DNA of 64,000 nt from contig CAZIWA010000001.1 in NCBI GenBank assembly GCA_964542875.1, positions 1 to 64,000 of the forward strand, read 5' to 3'. Both the position numbers and the translations under genes were made by a program. Every line of letters starts with the position of its first letter. Positions within the stretch are counted from its first letter, which is position 1. The DNA is from CAZGOM01 sp964542875 (lineage in GTDB: Bacteria; Planctomycetota; Phycisphaerae; Phycisphaerales; Phycisphaeraceae). Of the stretch, positions 35,464 to 44,597 are shown one piece after another. The notes below the pieces were generated by a model that saw only the letters and a list, made by a program, of their open reading frames with translations, was not told the DNA's origin and did not search any database.

Positions 35464-36359
35464 CAAGCACGCCAACGACAACAAACGTGCCTCCGGCTCC
35501 CCCGGCGCGGCGGCCTTCCAAGGACAAGGAGCCGTATGGGTGGTTCTTTGAAACGCTCAAGCATGCGGCGGTGTGGTTTGTGATCGGGACGGCGTTTTTC
35601 CCGCTTTACCTGATGCTGGTGGTGAGCGTGAAGGACAACGACCAGTTCATCAAAAACCCGTGGCTGCCGGATGCGCCGAGCCAGTGGCGGTGGGAGAACT
35701 GGGCTAAGGCATGGGAGACGGTGCGGGACTCGATTGCGACGTCGATTGTGGTGTCCACCATGGCGACGGTGCTGTGTCTGTTTTTCGCCGTCATGACGAG
35801 TTATGTGATCGCCCGGTACCGGTTTCGCGGGCGGGATTTGATCTATTACACGTTGATGGGATCGATGTTTCTGCCCGGCACGGCGGCGACGCTGGTGACG
35901 CTGTTTACGCTGCTGAAGTCGCTGAATCTGGTGAACAGCCTGTGGGCGTTGATCCTGGTGGGGACGATCGGCGGGCAGATCGGGTGCATTTTTATTCTGC
36001 GTCAGTTCATCGAGGACATTCCCAAGGAATTGTTTGAATCCGCGCAGGTGGATGGAGCGGGGCACCTGGCGCAGATCCGGCATGTGCTGCTGCCGGTGTG
36101 CACGCCGGTGCTGGGGACGCTGGCGATCATGGAGTTTTTCGGAAACTGGAACCAGTTGATTCTGCCGCTGGTGATTTTGCGTGATGACCAGAAGCTGACA
36201 CTGCCGGTGGCGCTGATGCGCATGGACGGGGAGTACGTGAAGCAGTGGGGCGAACTGATGGCGGGATACGCGATCGGGTCGGTTCCGCTGCTGATTTTGT
36301 TTGCGTTGTGCATGCGGATGTTCGTCAAAGGCCTGACCGCGGGTGCGGTTAAAGGGTAA
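35460..36359 (+). CDS. Sugar ABC transporter permease (MalG/UgpE type)
   Basis: A 299-residue second permease with standard length and layout: FFPLYLMLVVSVKDNDQF after TM1, TVLCLFFAVMTSYVIARYRF, MGSMFLPGTAATLVTLF, and the EAA loop LFESAQVDGAGHLAQIRHVLLP. It forms the heterodimeric channel with the preceding permease and overlaps it by four bases (ATGA). The N terminus has a Pro-rich cytoplasmic extension (VPPAPPARRPSKDKEP). The short gap to the ATPase gene completes an importer operon with TPR, binding protein, two permeases and ATPase. Confidence 0.93.
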   Translation: MTSTPTTTNVPPAPPARRPSKDKEPYGWFFETLKHAAVWFVIGTAFFPLYLMLVVSVKDNDQFIKNPWLPDAPSQWRWENWAKAWETVRDSIATSIVVSTMATVLCLFFAVMTSYVIARYRFRGRDLIYYTLMGSMFLPGTAATLVTLFTLLKSLNLVNSLWALILVGTIGGQIGCIFILRQFIEDIPKELFESAQVDGAGHLAQIRHVLLPVCTPVLGTLAIMEFFGNWNQLILPLVILRDDQKLTLPVALMRMDGEYVKQWGELMAGYAIGSVPLLILFALCMRMFVKGLTAGAVKG

Positions 36360-36365
36360 ACAACT

Positions 36366-37469
36366 ATGGCCGGCGTAAGTTTGAAAAACATCTGGAAGGT
36401 CTACGACAACGGCTACCAGGCCGTGAAGGGCCTGAACCTTGAAATCTCCGATGGGGAGCTGATTGTGCTTGTCGGCCCCTCGGGGTGCGGGAAGTCCACC
36501 ACGCTGCGCATGGTGGCGGGGCTGGAGGATGTGAGCTCCGGTGACATCCTTATCGGCACAAGGAACGTGACGGATACACAGCCCAAGGACCGAGACATTG
36601 CCATGGTGTTTCAGAGCTACGCGCTCTATCCGCACATGACCTGCTACGACAACATGGCGTTTGGTTTGCGGCTTAAGGGAATGAAGGAAGAGGAAGTGGA
36701 CGCCCGGATCCGGGCGACGGCGGAGAAGGTGGAGATCACCCGGCTGCTGGACAAGAAGCCCAAGACGCTTTCGGGCGGGCAGCGTCAACGCGTGGCGCTG
36801 GGGCGCGCGATGGTGCGGGAGCCCGCGGTGTTTTTGTTTGATGAGCCGCTTTCCAACCTTGATGCGCGGCTGCGGCTGGAAACGCGCGGGCAGATCAAAC
36901 GGCTTCAACAGGAGCTGAAAACCACGGCGATCTATGTGACACACGACCAGGAAGAGGCGATGACGCTGGGGGACCGGATCGTGGTGATGAACGACGGGAT
37001 CATTCAGCAGGCGGACACGCCTTTGAATGTTTACCGGAGGCCGGTCAATCGGTTCGTGGCGTCGTTTATCGGATCACCGCCGATGAATCTGATTGAGGGA
37101 CAGTTTGAGATCGTTAAGCCTGGGCAGGCGGTTTTCACCGGTGGTGAAGGGCTGAGCCTGACGGTGGCGCTGGAGAATATGCAAGTGCCGGTGGGGACCA
37201 AAGCGCCGGGCGTGCTGGGCTTTCGGCCCGAGACGATTGTGCTGTCACAAACCGCTGTCCCCGGGCAGACAATCACGTGCACCGTGGATGTGCTGGAACA
37301 ATTGGGCGACCGGATTCTGGTGCAATTGATCGGGCCGGGGAAATCACACGTGACGGCGTCGGTGCCGCCGGACATCAAGGCTGGACCGGGGGATGTGTGG
37401 CATCTGCTGTTGGAGCCGGGGACGGCACATTTGTTCCGCTCGGATGTGGCGGGGTCGCCGAGGGTGTGA
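36366..37469 (+). CDS. Sugar ABC transporter ATP-binding protein (UgpC/MalK type)
   Basis: A 367-residue ATPase that powers the importer. Walker A GPSGCGKST at 37-45, Q-loop in FQSYALYPHM (Gln83), signature LSGGQRQ at 135-141, Walker B VFLFDEP at 155-161, D-loop SNLDA and switch His in YVTHDQEEAMTLGDR. The last ~130 residues form a TOBE/MalK-type regulatory domain (APGVLGFRPETIVLS). UgpC/MsmK-type ATPases can serve several importers in a genome, but here the gene lies 6 bp behind the permeases, so it is at least dedicated to this one. Confidence 0.95.
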   Translation: MAGVSLKNIWKVYDNGYQAVKGLNLEISDGELIVLVGPSGCGKSTTLRMVAGLEDVSSGDILIGTRNVTDTQPKDRDIAMVFQSYALYPHMTCYDNMAFGLRLKGMKEEEVDARIRATAEKVEITRLLDKKPKTLSGGQRQRVALGRAMVREPAVFLFDEPLSNLDARLRLETRGQIKRLQQELKTTAIYVTHDQEEAMTLGDRIVVMNDGIIQQADTPLNVYRRPVNRFVASFIGSPPMNLIEGQFEIVKPGQAVFTGGEGLSLTVALENMQVPVGTKAPGVLGFRPETIVLSQTAVPGQTITCTVDVLEQLGDRILVQLIGPGKSHVTASVPPDIKAGPGDVWHLLLEPGTAHLFRSDVAGSPRV

Positions 37470-37605
37470 GGAAGAAGGGGAGATGGGGATAAGGTAAGAG
37501 CAGAGGAAGAGGGAGCAGATTTTTAACCGCGAAGCCGCGACGATGCGAAGGGAAGAGGCGGGATTGGCTTGTGCGGCCACTTATGTCGGGGGAGAGGGTG
37601 CATGG

Positions 37606-37630
37606 AGAGCCGGCGGGACGCCGGCGCTTC
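37606..37630. repeat. Dispersed GAGCCGGC palindrome, copy 1
   Basis: GAGCCGGCGGGACGCCGGCGCTTCC contains the inverted pair GCCGGC / GCCGGC. It is closely similar to 50561-50584 (GAGCCGGCAAGATGCCGGCGCTCC). It sits between the convergent ATPase and pseudopilin genes. The rest of 37470-37676 shows nothing else recognisable. Confidence 0.65.
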
Positions 37631-37676
37631 CGGTGCAGAGCCTTTTCCTTCTGACCAGACTCTGGGCCTTCTTCAA

Positions 37677-38378
37677 TCAATCAAAGAAGTTTTGCCAGTT
37701 GGTTTCCTGGAAGGTCCAGTCGGTGTTTTGGGCCCACCAGGTTTGGATGGCGAGGAAGGATAAGAGGCCTTTTTCGTCTCCGACATACTGCACGCTGCCG
37801 TCGAGGCGTGTGAACTGGTAGCCCATCTTGTGGGCCTTGGAGCGGTTGTTGTAGAGCCAGTAATCGCCGAAGAAGGCCTGGTTGGTGGCGCGCGGGTCGG
37901 TAAGCTTGAAAGGACGCCAGCCTGCGTAGGAGGTGGGGCGGTACTGGTAGGTGATGAAGATGTAGCCGGGGAACCAGAGGGGCTTGACCCAGTAGGGTTT
38001 GTAGTCTTCCGGGCGGGGGTGATAGCCGCCGATGAAGGTGGTCATGTCGTCGACGGCGGGGCAATAGAAGGCGCGGTAGTCGGTGATATAGCCTTGTTCG
38101 AAGGTTTTGCCGATGCCGTCGTAGTGATTGTCGGGGGTGACGGCGGTGGTGGTTTCGATGCCGCCGCCCCAACTGTCGCGGTAGGGAAGGCTTTGTTTAT
38201 TGTCCTGCGCGTAGGCCATGGCGCCGATGGCCACCGAGTGGAGCTTGGACTGGCAGAGCGTGCGCTTTGCGGTGTCGCGTGCCTGGCCGAGGCTGGGGAG
38301 GATCAGCGAAACAAGCACGGCGATGATGCTGATGACGACGAGAAGTTCGATGAGGGTGAAGCCCTTGGGCTTGTTCAT
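37677..38378 (-). CDS. Type IV pseudopilin-like protein
   Basis: A 233-residue pseudopilin. The frame is open to 38852, but the upstream part is the shadow of the plus-strand gene; the ATG at 38378 gives MNKPKG then FTLIELLVVISI with the classical Gly at -1 and Glu at mature position 5. The helix ends in LILPSLGQARDTAKRT. The rest contains YYNRS-type turns and TRLDGSVQYVGDE, which replaces the usual FxDGH motif. It lies between the sugar importer operon and the pair of secreted orphan proteins, divergent from the latter. Function unknown, as for the other copies. Confidence 0.88.
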   Translation of the reverse strand: MNKPKGFTLIELLVVISIIAVLVSLILPSLGQARDTAKRTLCQSKLHSVAIGAMAYAQDNKQSLPYRDSWGGGIETTTAVTPDNHYDGIGKTFEQGYITDYRAFYCPAVDDMTTFIGGYHPRPEDYKPYWVKPLWFPGYIFITYQYRPTSYAGWRPFKLTDPRATNQAFFGDYWLYNNRSKAHKMGYQFTRLDGSVQYVGDEKGLLSFLAIQTWWAQNTDWTFQETNWQNFFD

Positions 38379-38543
38379 GGGGTACGCTTTTCTTTTGGAG
38401 TTTTCTTTTGAGCGGCTTTGATCTGCGGAAACGAAGAAAGGTATTGCAAAATAAAAAACTAAAAGACTGGTGGGTAAGGTAAGGTGAATTGGGATGGTTG
38501 TCCATCCAAATGTGTGAAATTCAATTACGAGAAAAGAAGCATC

Positions 38544-39182
38544 ATGCGAAAAATTCCTGGGATTTGCATCGTGGCGCTGGCGGTGGTTTTGATGGGGGCA
38601 TTTTCCGCGCCCGCATGGGCGGGGAAGTTTGCAGGTAACAGTCCTTATGTGGCGGCGGTGGATCAATTCGGGGTGTTTTATGCCAAGAGCGTCCCTGATG
38701 AGATTGATGGAGATAAAGGCGTTACGCGGGTGATGCGGGTGCAGAAGGAGGCCGATGAATTGTTGACGACCTATCCGTGGTATGCCGAGCGGGGGTTGGC
38801 GCTGGGGTGGTCGCCCACGGCGGGGAAAGTCGCCCTGGTGCGGCTGCATCAACAGATCGGCAAGCCGGTGGAGGAGCAGATCGAACTGAGCTTTTACCTG
38901 GGGGAGAAGTTTTTAAAGTCCTACACCACGGCGGACCTGGTGAAGATGGGCATCAAGACCTGGTATTCCGTGGGAGAATCGGGCCGAAAGGGCCCCTCCG
39001 GCGGTGATCGCGCATCGTACACTTCCCTGGGGTGCAAACAGGTGTGGAACACCAACGACCGCTACTTCGCGATCAAGATCAGTGAGAGCGAGGAATTGAA
39101 GTTCGACATCCTCACCGGCAAGCGGTGCAAGGTGGAGATCGACAACGAGAAACACCAGGAGCGCATGGTGTTGATGGAGTAG
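38544..39182 (+). CDS. Secreted orphan protein, tandem paralogue A
   Basis: A 212-residue exported protein with a signal peptide (MRKIPGICIVALAVVLMGAFSAPAWA). I do not recognise the family. The frame is open from 38484, but the Met at 38544 with GAAAAG-type purines upstream gives the signal peptide and matches the paralogue's start. Conserved features shared with paralogue B include FYAKSVP, KGVTRVMRV, ADELL.TYPWYAERGL, LGWSP, HQQIGKPVEEQIELSFYLGE, KSYTTADL.KMG, CKQVWNT, LKFDILTG and CKVE. The distribution of Lys, Glu and aromatic residues suggests a compact soluble alpha/beta protein. Probably periplasmic or surface-exposed. No function is proposed. Confidence 0.75.
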   Translation: MRKIPGICIVALAVVLMGAFSAPAWAGKFAGNSPYVAAVDQFGVFYAKSVPDEIDGDKGVTRVMRVQKEADELLTTYPWYAERGLALGWSPTAGKVALVRLHQQIGKPVEEQIELSFYLGEKFLKSYTTADLVKMGIKTWYSVGESGRKGPSGGDRASYTSLGCKQVWNTNDRYFAIKISESEELKFDILTGKRCKVEIDNEKHQERMVLME

Positions 39183-39271
39183 GTGAGGAAAGGGATAAGG
39201 AAAAAGGGACAAGGCACAAGTAGAAGTAAGAAGACGGAAGCCGAATTGGATTTTCAGGCAAGGAAAGCAAT

Positions 39272-39955
39272 ATGCGAAGAATTCTTGGGGTTTGCATCGT
39301 GGCGCTGGCGGTGGCTTTGCTGGGCGTGTTTGCACTGCCCGCGTGGGCCAGCAGCTTTGACGGAAATGGTCCTTTCGTGGTCGCGCATGCATGGGGTTTG
39401 TTTTATGCCAAGAGCGTGCCCCACGAGAGGGAAGGGGACAAAGGGGTCACACGGGTGATGCGCGTGGGCATGGAGGCCGATGAGTTGCTTGTCACTTATC
39501 CGTGGTATGCCGAGCGAGGGCTGGTGCTGGGGTGGTCGCCCCAGGAGAGAAAAGTGGGTGTGATGCGGATTCACCAGCAGATCGGCAAACCGGTGGAGGA
39601 GCAGATCGAGCTGAGTTTTTATCTGGGGGAGAAGTTTTTGAAGTCCTATACGACGGCAGACCTGCTGAAAATGGGGGCCAGGGCGAAGCATTCCCAGGGG
39701 GAAGCGGGCCGGGAGAATGCTTCCGCCGGCCAGCGTGGAGCATACACCGCGGGCGGGTGCAGGCAGGTGTGGAACACCGACGGTTATTACTTTGTCATCA
39801 AGCTCAACGACGATATGAAGGTCACGGGCGACGGCGAAAAGGAACTCGAGAACGACGACGATAAAGAGCTCAAGTTCGACATCCTCACCGGCAGGCCCTG
39901 CCGGGTGGAAAATGACAGCCAGAAACAACGGGGGCGGATGGTGTTTCTGGACTGA
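39272..39955 (+). CDS. Secreted orphan protein, tandem paralogue B
   Basis: A 227-residue exported protein (signal MRRILGVCIVALAVALLGVFALPAWA), more than half identical by eye to paralogue A, 89 bp upstream. CAAGGAAAG stands before its ATG. It differs by an acidic insert of about 16 residues before LKFDILTG (MKVTGDGEKELENDDD). Even the DNA around the signal peptide is similar between the two genes, so the duplication is fairly recent. The pair forms one transcription unit. Family not recognised. Confidence 0.75.
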   Translation: MRRILGVCIVALAVALLGVFALPAWASSFDGNGPFVVAHAWGLFYAKSVPHEREGDKGVTRVMRVGMEADELLVTYPWYAERGLVLGWSPQERKVGVMRIHQQIGKPVEEQIELSFYLGEKFLKSYTTADLLKMGARAKHSQGEAGRENASAGQRGAYTAGGCRQVWNTDGYYFVIKLNDDMKVTGDGEKELENDDDKELKFDILTGRPCRVENDSQKQRGRMVFLD

Positions 39956-39972
39956 TGGAGGTTTTTCGACGG

Positions 39973-41400
39973 TTATTTATCGTCGTCGTCGTTTAAGCCG
40001 AATTCATCGGCGACATCGCCTTGCGGGGGTGTTTTGGATTTGCCGTGCCGGGGAGCCGGGGCGGACCCGCCGCTGATGTGGGGATTGCCGTCGGTGAGCA
40101 TGGCTTCGAGTTCTTCCACGCCGCCTGAGGCGCCTGCGCCCGGCGGCGGGTCACCTGCGGCATCTTCATCGCCATCGGACATGGCGTGCACTTCGGACAT
40201 CTGCATCATGAAGGTGAGGTCTTCGCTGGTGGCGCGGAGGCGTTCGTTCAAAGCCTGGCACATGGCCCACATGAGCTTGCAGGCGATGTGGGGTTCAAAT
40301 GCGGCGAGGCGCTTAAAGTCGCTGCGGCGCATGACGAGGATTCTGGCCGGGGAGTTTGCGTAGACATCAGCGGTGCGGGGCTGCTTGTTGAACAAGCCCA
40401 TTTCGCCGAAGAAGTTTCCTTTCTCCAGCTCGGCGAGCTTTTGTCCGCCTTTGACGACGTTGAAGGAGCCGGTGACGGAGATGAAGAGTTCTTCGCCCAC
40501 TTCGCGCTCAGCGAGGACTTTGTCGCCTTTTTTGTAGTCCTTGACGCTCATGAACTTCAAGATGCGCAGAAGCTCCAGCGGGGTGAGGAGGCTAAAGAGG
40601 GAGATGCGCTTGAGTGCGGCCGCCTTCTTTTCGGCGTCTTCGATGCTGTTGACGTTGTTCTTGTCGATGTCGATGAACAGGGCGGTCATGTTGTCGCCCT
40701 GATCGGCTTCGTTGGCGCGCTTGTGAAGCTGGGTGGGGACTTTGGCGGGGTGTTCGTAGTTGAGGGATTCGGTGATGCGCGCGGGGTTCTGGATGGATTT
40801 GTAGAGGCCATCGGTGACGATGAGGACTTTATCGGAAGGGATGAGCTCCACTTCCATGATGTCCGGGAGGGGTGAGTCGGTGGCGCCGCCGACCCACTTG
40901 GTGAGCTTGCCCTTGCGACCGGTGAAGGCTTCGCCGGCGTCGCCCTCGTCGGCGTTTAAATGTTCTTTGGTGGGGAGTTCGAGGCGGTGGCCGCGTTGCA
41001 CGTAGACGCGCACATCGCCTGCGTGTGCGATGAAAGCGGTGTTGCCGACGATGAGGACGAGCGCGACGGCGGCGGTCATGCCGGCGAGCTCGGGCTTTTC
41101 ATCGCCTAATTTGCGGAGCTTTTCGGTGGCGGCCTCAAAGGCGCTTTCGATGACGAAATTAACGCGTGTCTTGTTGTAGTAGCTGGGGTTTTCAACGTAG
41201 CGGGCGAGGGACCGCCTGGCGCCGGAGATGACGGTTTTGATTGCTTCAACGGTGGTTTTGGAGGCAAAGGCAGGTGCTGATTGCTTGAGCACACCGTCGG
41301 CTACGACAAACAGCCCAAGGCTTGAATCCGCCACGAAGGCGTCGTGATTCTCCGTCCGTTTGCTCCCTGTTTCGGAGAGCGCGAAAGCTGCATATTTCAT
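39973..41400 (-). CDS. PP2C phosphatase with cyclic-nucleotide-binding domain
   Basis: A 475-residue cytoplasmic protein. Residues 1-~250 form a PPM/PP2C serine/threonine phosphatase: RTENHD (15-20), VVADG with metal-binding Asp35, GMTAAV, AHAGDVR with Asp129, IVTDGL with Asp197 and GDNMTA with Asp236. The Gly-Gly that normally follows Asp35 (DGMGG) is replaced by VLKQ. Residues ~265-385 form a cyclic-nucleotide-binding domain with the phosphate-binding cassette GNFFGEMGLFNKQPRTADV (Glu333, Arg342). A Pro/Gly/Asp-rich tail follows. It comes 79 bp after the CHASE2 adenylate cyclase on the same strand, so cAMP from that enzyme probably controls this phosphatase. Confidence 0.9.
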   Translation of the reverse strand: MKYAAFALSETGSKRTENHDAFVADSSLGLFVVADGVLKQSAPAFASKTTVEAIKTVISGARRSLARYVENPSYYNKTRVNFVIESAFEAATEKLRKLGDEKPELAGMTAAVALVLIVGNTAFIAHAGDVRVYVQRGHRLELPTKEHLNADEGDAGEAFTGRKGKLTKWVGGATDSPLPDIMEVELIPSDKVLIVTDGLYKSIQNPARITESLNYEHPAKVPTQLHKRANEADQGDNMTALFIDIDKNNVNSIEDAEKKAAALKRISLFSLLTPLELLRILKFMSVKDYKKGDKVLAEREVGEELFISVTGSFNVVKGGQKLAELEKGNFFGEMGLFNKQPRTADVYANSPARILVMRRSDFKRLAAFEPHIACKLMWAMCQALNERLRATSEDLTFMMQMSEVHAMSDGDEDAAGDPPPGAGASGGVEELEAMLTDGNPHISGGSAPAPRHGKSKTPPQGDVADEFGLNDDDDK

Positions 41401-41479
41401 GGCGGATAGTCCTTTGGGGCCGGTGCATGCGTTGGGGTGCCGAGTGGATTATAAGCGGGGTGCAATGGGACAGGGAGGC

Positions 41480-44452
41480 TTATTTCTCGGCGAGGACGAT
41501 CTGGCCTTCAAAACCGAGGGGGAGGCCTTCGGTCATGTATTTTTCACTTAAGACTTTGTAAGTGTTGGTGAGTTTGTCGCCGCCTGCAAAGCGTTCGATG
41601 GCCTGGGCGTGCTTGATGCACTCGGCGAAGTCGCCTTTGATGAAGGCTTCGACCATGAGGGTGGTGGATTCGACGTATTTGAGCTGGGCCATGTTGGCGC
41701 GGTCCATGTAGCCGATGGGTTCATAGACCATGACGGGCTTGGATTTGCCTACAACGGTGAGGCGGGCCATGGGGCGAAAGAGAAACATGCCGGGGGGGAC
41801 GAGTTCCACCACACGGTTGTTGACCATCATGAGCGAGCCGGTGGCTTTGTTGGCGGATTCAAGCCGGGCGGAGGTGTTGACGGTGTCGCCAAGGACGGTG
41901 TAATCGCTGCGGCCGCGGCCGCCGGCGTCACCGACGATCATGGAGCCAGAGGCCACACCGGCGCGCATCTTGACGGTGGGGAGCCCGCGTTTCTTTAAGC
42001 TCTCGTTGAAGCCAAGCAGGGCTTCCTGGAGCTTGAGGACGGTTTTGACGGCGCAGAGGGCGTGGTCCGGGTTGGGCTCGGGTGCGCCGTAGAAGAACAT
42101 GACGCCGTCGCCGAGGAATTTGTTCACCAGGCCGTTTTGCTCCTTGATGATGGGGACGACGAGGTCGATGTATTCGTTGAGGATCTCGACGGTTTTTTCC
42201 TGCAGGATTTCGGAGATGGTGGTGAAGCCGGCGAGGTCGGTGAACACGACGGTCATTTCACGCTTTTGACCGGTGAGGACTTCCTCTTCGGGGTGGTCGA
42301 TCACGTACTGCACCAGCGAAGGATCGACATAGCTGCGGAAGCGCGCGGTGATGCGGCGGCGTTCGGCGACTTCCTCCAACACCTTGACGAAGACGGCGAT
42401 GAACCACACGAGGGCAACGACGATGAGCGGGCCGGCCATGTCCAGCAGGATGTTCGCGTAGTCGAAGATCAGGATTGCGTTGATGAAATAAAAGCTGACG
42501 CTAAGGCCGATGGCGCCTGCGAAGGCTTGCTTGGGCTGCACGTAAAAAACGATGAGCGTCATGGCGATGCCCATGAGCGCGGTGATGAGAAGCTCGATCC
42601 ATTCCGGCGTGGGGTGCCAGAAGGTTTGGGTCATGACGGCGTTGTAAATGACGCCGTGGGCAATGACGCCGGGCATGGTGGTGTGGAGGCTGGTCTGCAC
42701 GGTGTCGGCCAGGGCGCCGGTGGCCACCCAGCCGATGACCACGGCCCGGCCCTTCATGAGGGAGCGGACCTGGGAGCGGGCATCATCGATTTTTTCCCGG
42801 GTGTCGATGACTTCGTCTTGAAGAAGCTTCAGGCCGTTGTAGGCGGTGCGGAAGGCCTTGAGGGCGTGACGCTCGTCGGGGTCGCTGGTTTCCTTGTCGA
42901 TTTCCTGGTCGGTGGCTTTGACGTAATTGATGAAGATGCTGTCGTCGGCCTTGGCCTTGGCGGCCCTGGCGAAGGCCAAGCGGCTTTCAATGTCTTCGGG
43001 GTCGAATTTTTTGGCGAGGTAGGCGTCCAGGGCGTCACGGTCGAGGAGCACCAGCATGCCCGGGAGCGTGGCGTCGAGCTCCCGGAGGTTTTTCTTGAGC
43101 GTTTCCCGAAGGAGGATGATGTCCCAGATCTTGGTGATAGAAAGCTGATGGTCGGAGGGCCTGATTTTGTCGTTGTGGGTTTGGGCAGCGGGACGGGTGG
43201 CGGCCTGTGTGGCCGGCGGCGTGGTTGAGGGAGCGGTGGTTGAGGTCTTGGGCGGAATGATGCCCTTTTCAGCGTAGAGCGATTCCCAGTCGTTGGCCTG
43301 GCCAAACCACGGGATGTCCATGATCATGCCGACATCTTGCTGGAATGATTTAGACCACTGGGTGCGGGTGGGAAGCTTGATGACACCCTTGGACGTCTGG
43401 ATGATGAGCTGGTTGGGCTCGATTTTGAGCTGCTCGCCGGTGACGCCGAGCATTTTCATGGCCAGGGAGAGGCCAAGCTGAGGGTAAAGGTGGCCGTGGT
43501 AGTCGATGATCAGCGGCTGGCTTCTCAAGACGCCGTTGTCGACGAAGGCGTTGACGAAGCCGGAGCCGGTGGCTTCCCTGGCCAGGGGGAGGATGGGCGG
43601 GTTAATGTCGTCGGCCGCCATGATGGGGGCATGGGCGTTTTTATCAGGCCATGTGAAGGCGTAGGTGGCGCGCGTGGCCTGCACCTTGGGGATGAGCCTT
43701 TCAATGCGCCGGACTTTTTCATTGGAGCGGAAGACGAGGTCGTCATTGGGAAGCAGGCGGGCGCGCCATTCCTGGATGGTGACGAGTTTTTCCGAGCTGT
43801 CCTTGGTGAGCTCCTGATCGATGCGCCGGCTGGCGGCATCGTCGAAGGCCTTCCAATAATTCGCGTCGGCCTCATTGAGCCAGTCGGCGGCGGCCTGCCG
43901 GCCAGCGGACTTGAGCTTGGCGATGAGAGGTGGCTTTTCAAGGCCAAGATCGCCCATGAGCATCAGGATGGTGTCTTCCTGGGCCTGGCTGGCGGCATGA
44001 ATTTCAAAGCGGACGGGAAGGATGACATTTCCTGAGTGCCTGATGGCGTTGGCGAATTTTTGATCTTCGTCCTCGCCGGAGAGGGTGAGGACTTTATCGG
44101 AGCCATCGAGCGCTTTGTGCGACTGGTACTCGATGAACATGAAGTCGAAGGCGATGGCCTTGGGCTGGGCGAGGGAGAGCTCGTCGATGACGCGGCCCAT
44201 GTAGCTGCGCGGCCAGGGCCAGCCGCCGATAAGGCCAAGGGCGGGGTCGTCGATGTGAAGGTGGACAAGCGACGGCGTGGGGTCGTCGTTGAAGAATTGA
44301 TATCGCTTGGCGCGATGGTCGTAGAAAAAGCCTTGAGGCAGAAACAACCAGCCCATGGCCTGGCTGATGACAACGATGAGCGTCAATACGAAGCCGACCA
44401 CCAGCGGCAGTTTGACTTTAGGCCGATTTCGATTGGGCTTGGCTGTCGCCAT
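41480..44452 (-). CDS. CHASE2-domain adenylate cyclase
   Basis: A 990-residue membrane protein. TM1 (VVGFVLTLIVVISQAMGWLF) precedes a periplasmic CHASE2 sensor (HIDDPALGLIGGWPWPRS, AFDFMF). The sensor is interrupted at about 405-565 by a Thr/Pro/Ala linker and a charged helical stretch before its final strand (GRAVVIG and MPGVIAHG). About three helices (~615-715) lead to a class III cyclase domain (731-930): metal Asp739 in FTDLAGFT and Asp782 in LGDGVM, Lys778 and Thr852 in YTVLGD as adenine selectors, Arg863 in NTSARLE. These favour ATP as substrate. A TPR-like tail follows. It lies between the FecR gene and the PP2C-cNMP gene. Confidence 0.92.
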   Translation of the reverse strand: MATAKPNRNRPKVKLPLVVGFVLTLIVVISQAMGWLFLPQGFFYDHRAKRYQFFNDDPTPSLVHLHIDDPALGLIGGWPWPRSYMGRVIDELSLAQPKAIAFDFMFIEYQSHKALDGSDKVLTLSGEDEDQKFANAIRHSGNVILPVRFEIHAASQAQEDTILMLMGDLGLEKPPLIAKLKSAGRQAAADWLNEADANYWKAFDDAASRRIDQELTKDSSEKLVTIQEWRARLLPNDDLVFRSNEKVRRIERLIPKVQATRATYAFTWPDKNAHAPIMAADDINPPILPLAREATGSGFVNAFVDNGVLRSQPLIIDYHGHLYPQLGLSLAMKMLGVTGEQLKIEPNQLIIQTSKGVIKLPTRTQWSKSFQQDVGMIMDIPWFGQANDWESLYAEKGIIPPKTSTTAPSTTPPATQAATRPAAQTHNDKIRPSDHQLSITKIWDIILLRETLKKNLRELDATLPGMLVLLDRDALDAYLAKKFDPEDIESRLAFARAAKAKADDSIFINYVKATDQEIDKETSDPDERHALKAFRTAYNGLKLLQDEVIDTREKIDDARSQVRSLMKGRAVVIGWVATGALADTVQTSLHTTMPGVIAHGVIYNAVMTQTFWHPTPEWIELLITALMGIAMTLIVFYVQPKQAFAGAIGLSVSFYFINAILIFDYANILLDMAGPLIVVALVWFIAVFVKVLEEVAERRRITARFRSYVDPSLVQYVIDHPEEEVLTGQKREMTVVFTDLAGFTTISEILQEKTVEILNEYIDLVVPIIKEQNGLVNKFLGDGVMFFYGAPEPNPDHALCAVKTVLKLQEALLGFNESLKKRGLPTVKMRAGVASGSMIVGDAGGRGRSDYTVLGDTVNTSARLESANKATGSLMMVNNRVVELVPPGMFLFRPMARLTVVGKSKPVMVYEPIGYMDRANMAQLKYVESTTLMVEAFIKGDFAECIKHAQAIERFAGGDKLTNTYKVLSEKYMTEGLPLGFEGQIVLAEK

Positions 44453-44543
44453 TGAAAGGGGGTCTTGGATTTAAGTGAAGATTCCCGAAGGCATGATAAC
44501 CCCGGATGCGGATATTGAAGATATTCGGTTGATTAAACACCGC

Positions 44544-44565
44544 GGACCCGCATATTGGCGGGCCC
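44544..44565. other. Intergenic hairpin between FecR-domain and cyclase genes
   Basis: GGACCCGC and GCGGGCCC can pair (one mismatch) around ATATTG in the 145-bp gap. The sequence beyond it on the minus strand has only a short T-rich stretch. It could be a partial attenuator or a transcript-processing site that lowers cyclase expression relative to the upstream genes. Confidence 0.4.
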
Positions 44566-44597
44566 GTGAGTGGTTGGTTTATTTGCGTAAGGAGATA

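Noticed and set aside
35436..36944. Minus-strand frame of 502 codons opposite the ABC permease and ATPase
   Set aside because: Arg/His/Gln-rich shadow that overlaps two conserved genes.
42062..43228. Plus-strand frame of 388 codons opposite the cyclase
   Set aside because: Gly/Val/Asp/Glu-rich shadow.
44544..44565. Terminator after the FecR gene
   Set aside because: The stem has a mismatch and no T tract follows, so it is kept only as a possible attenuator.
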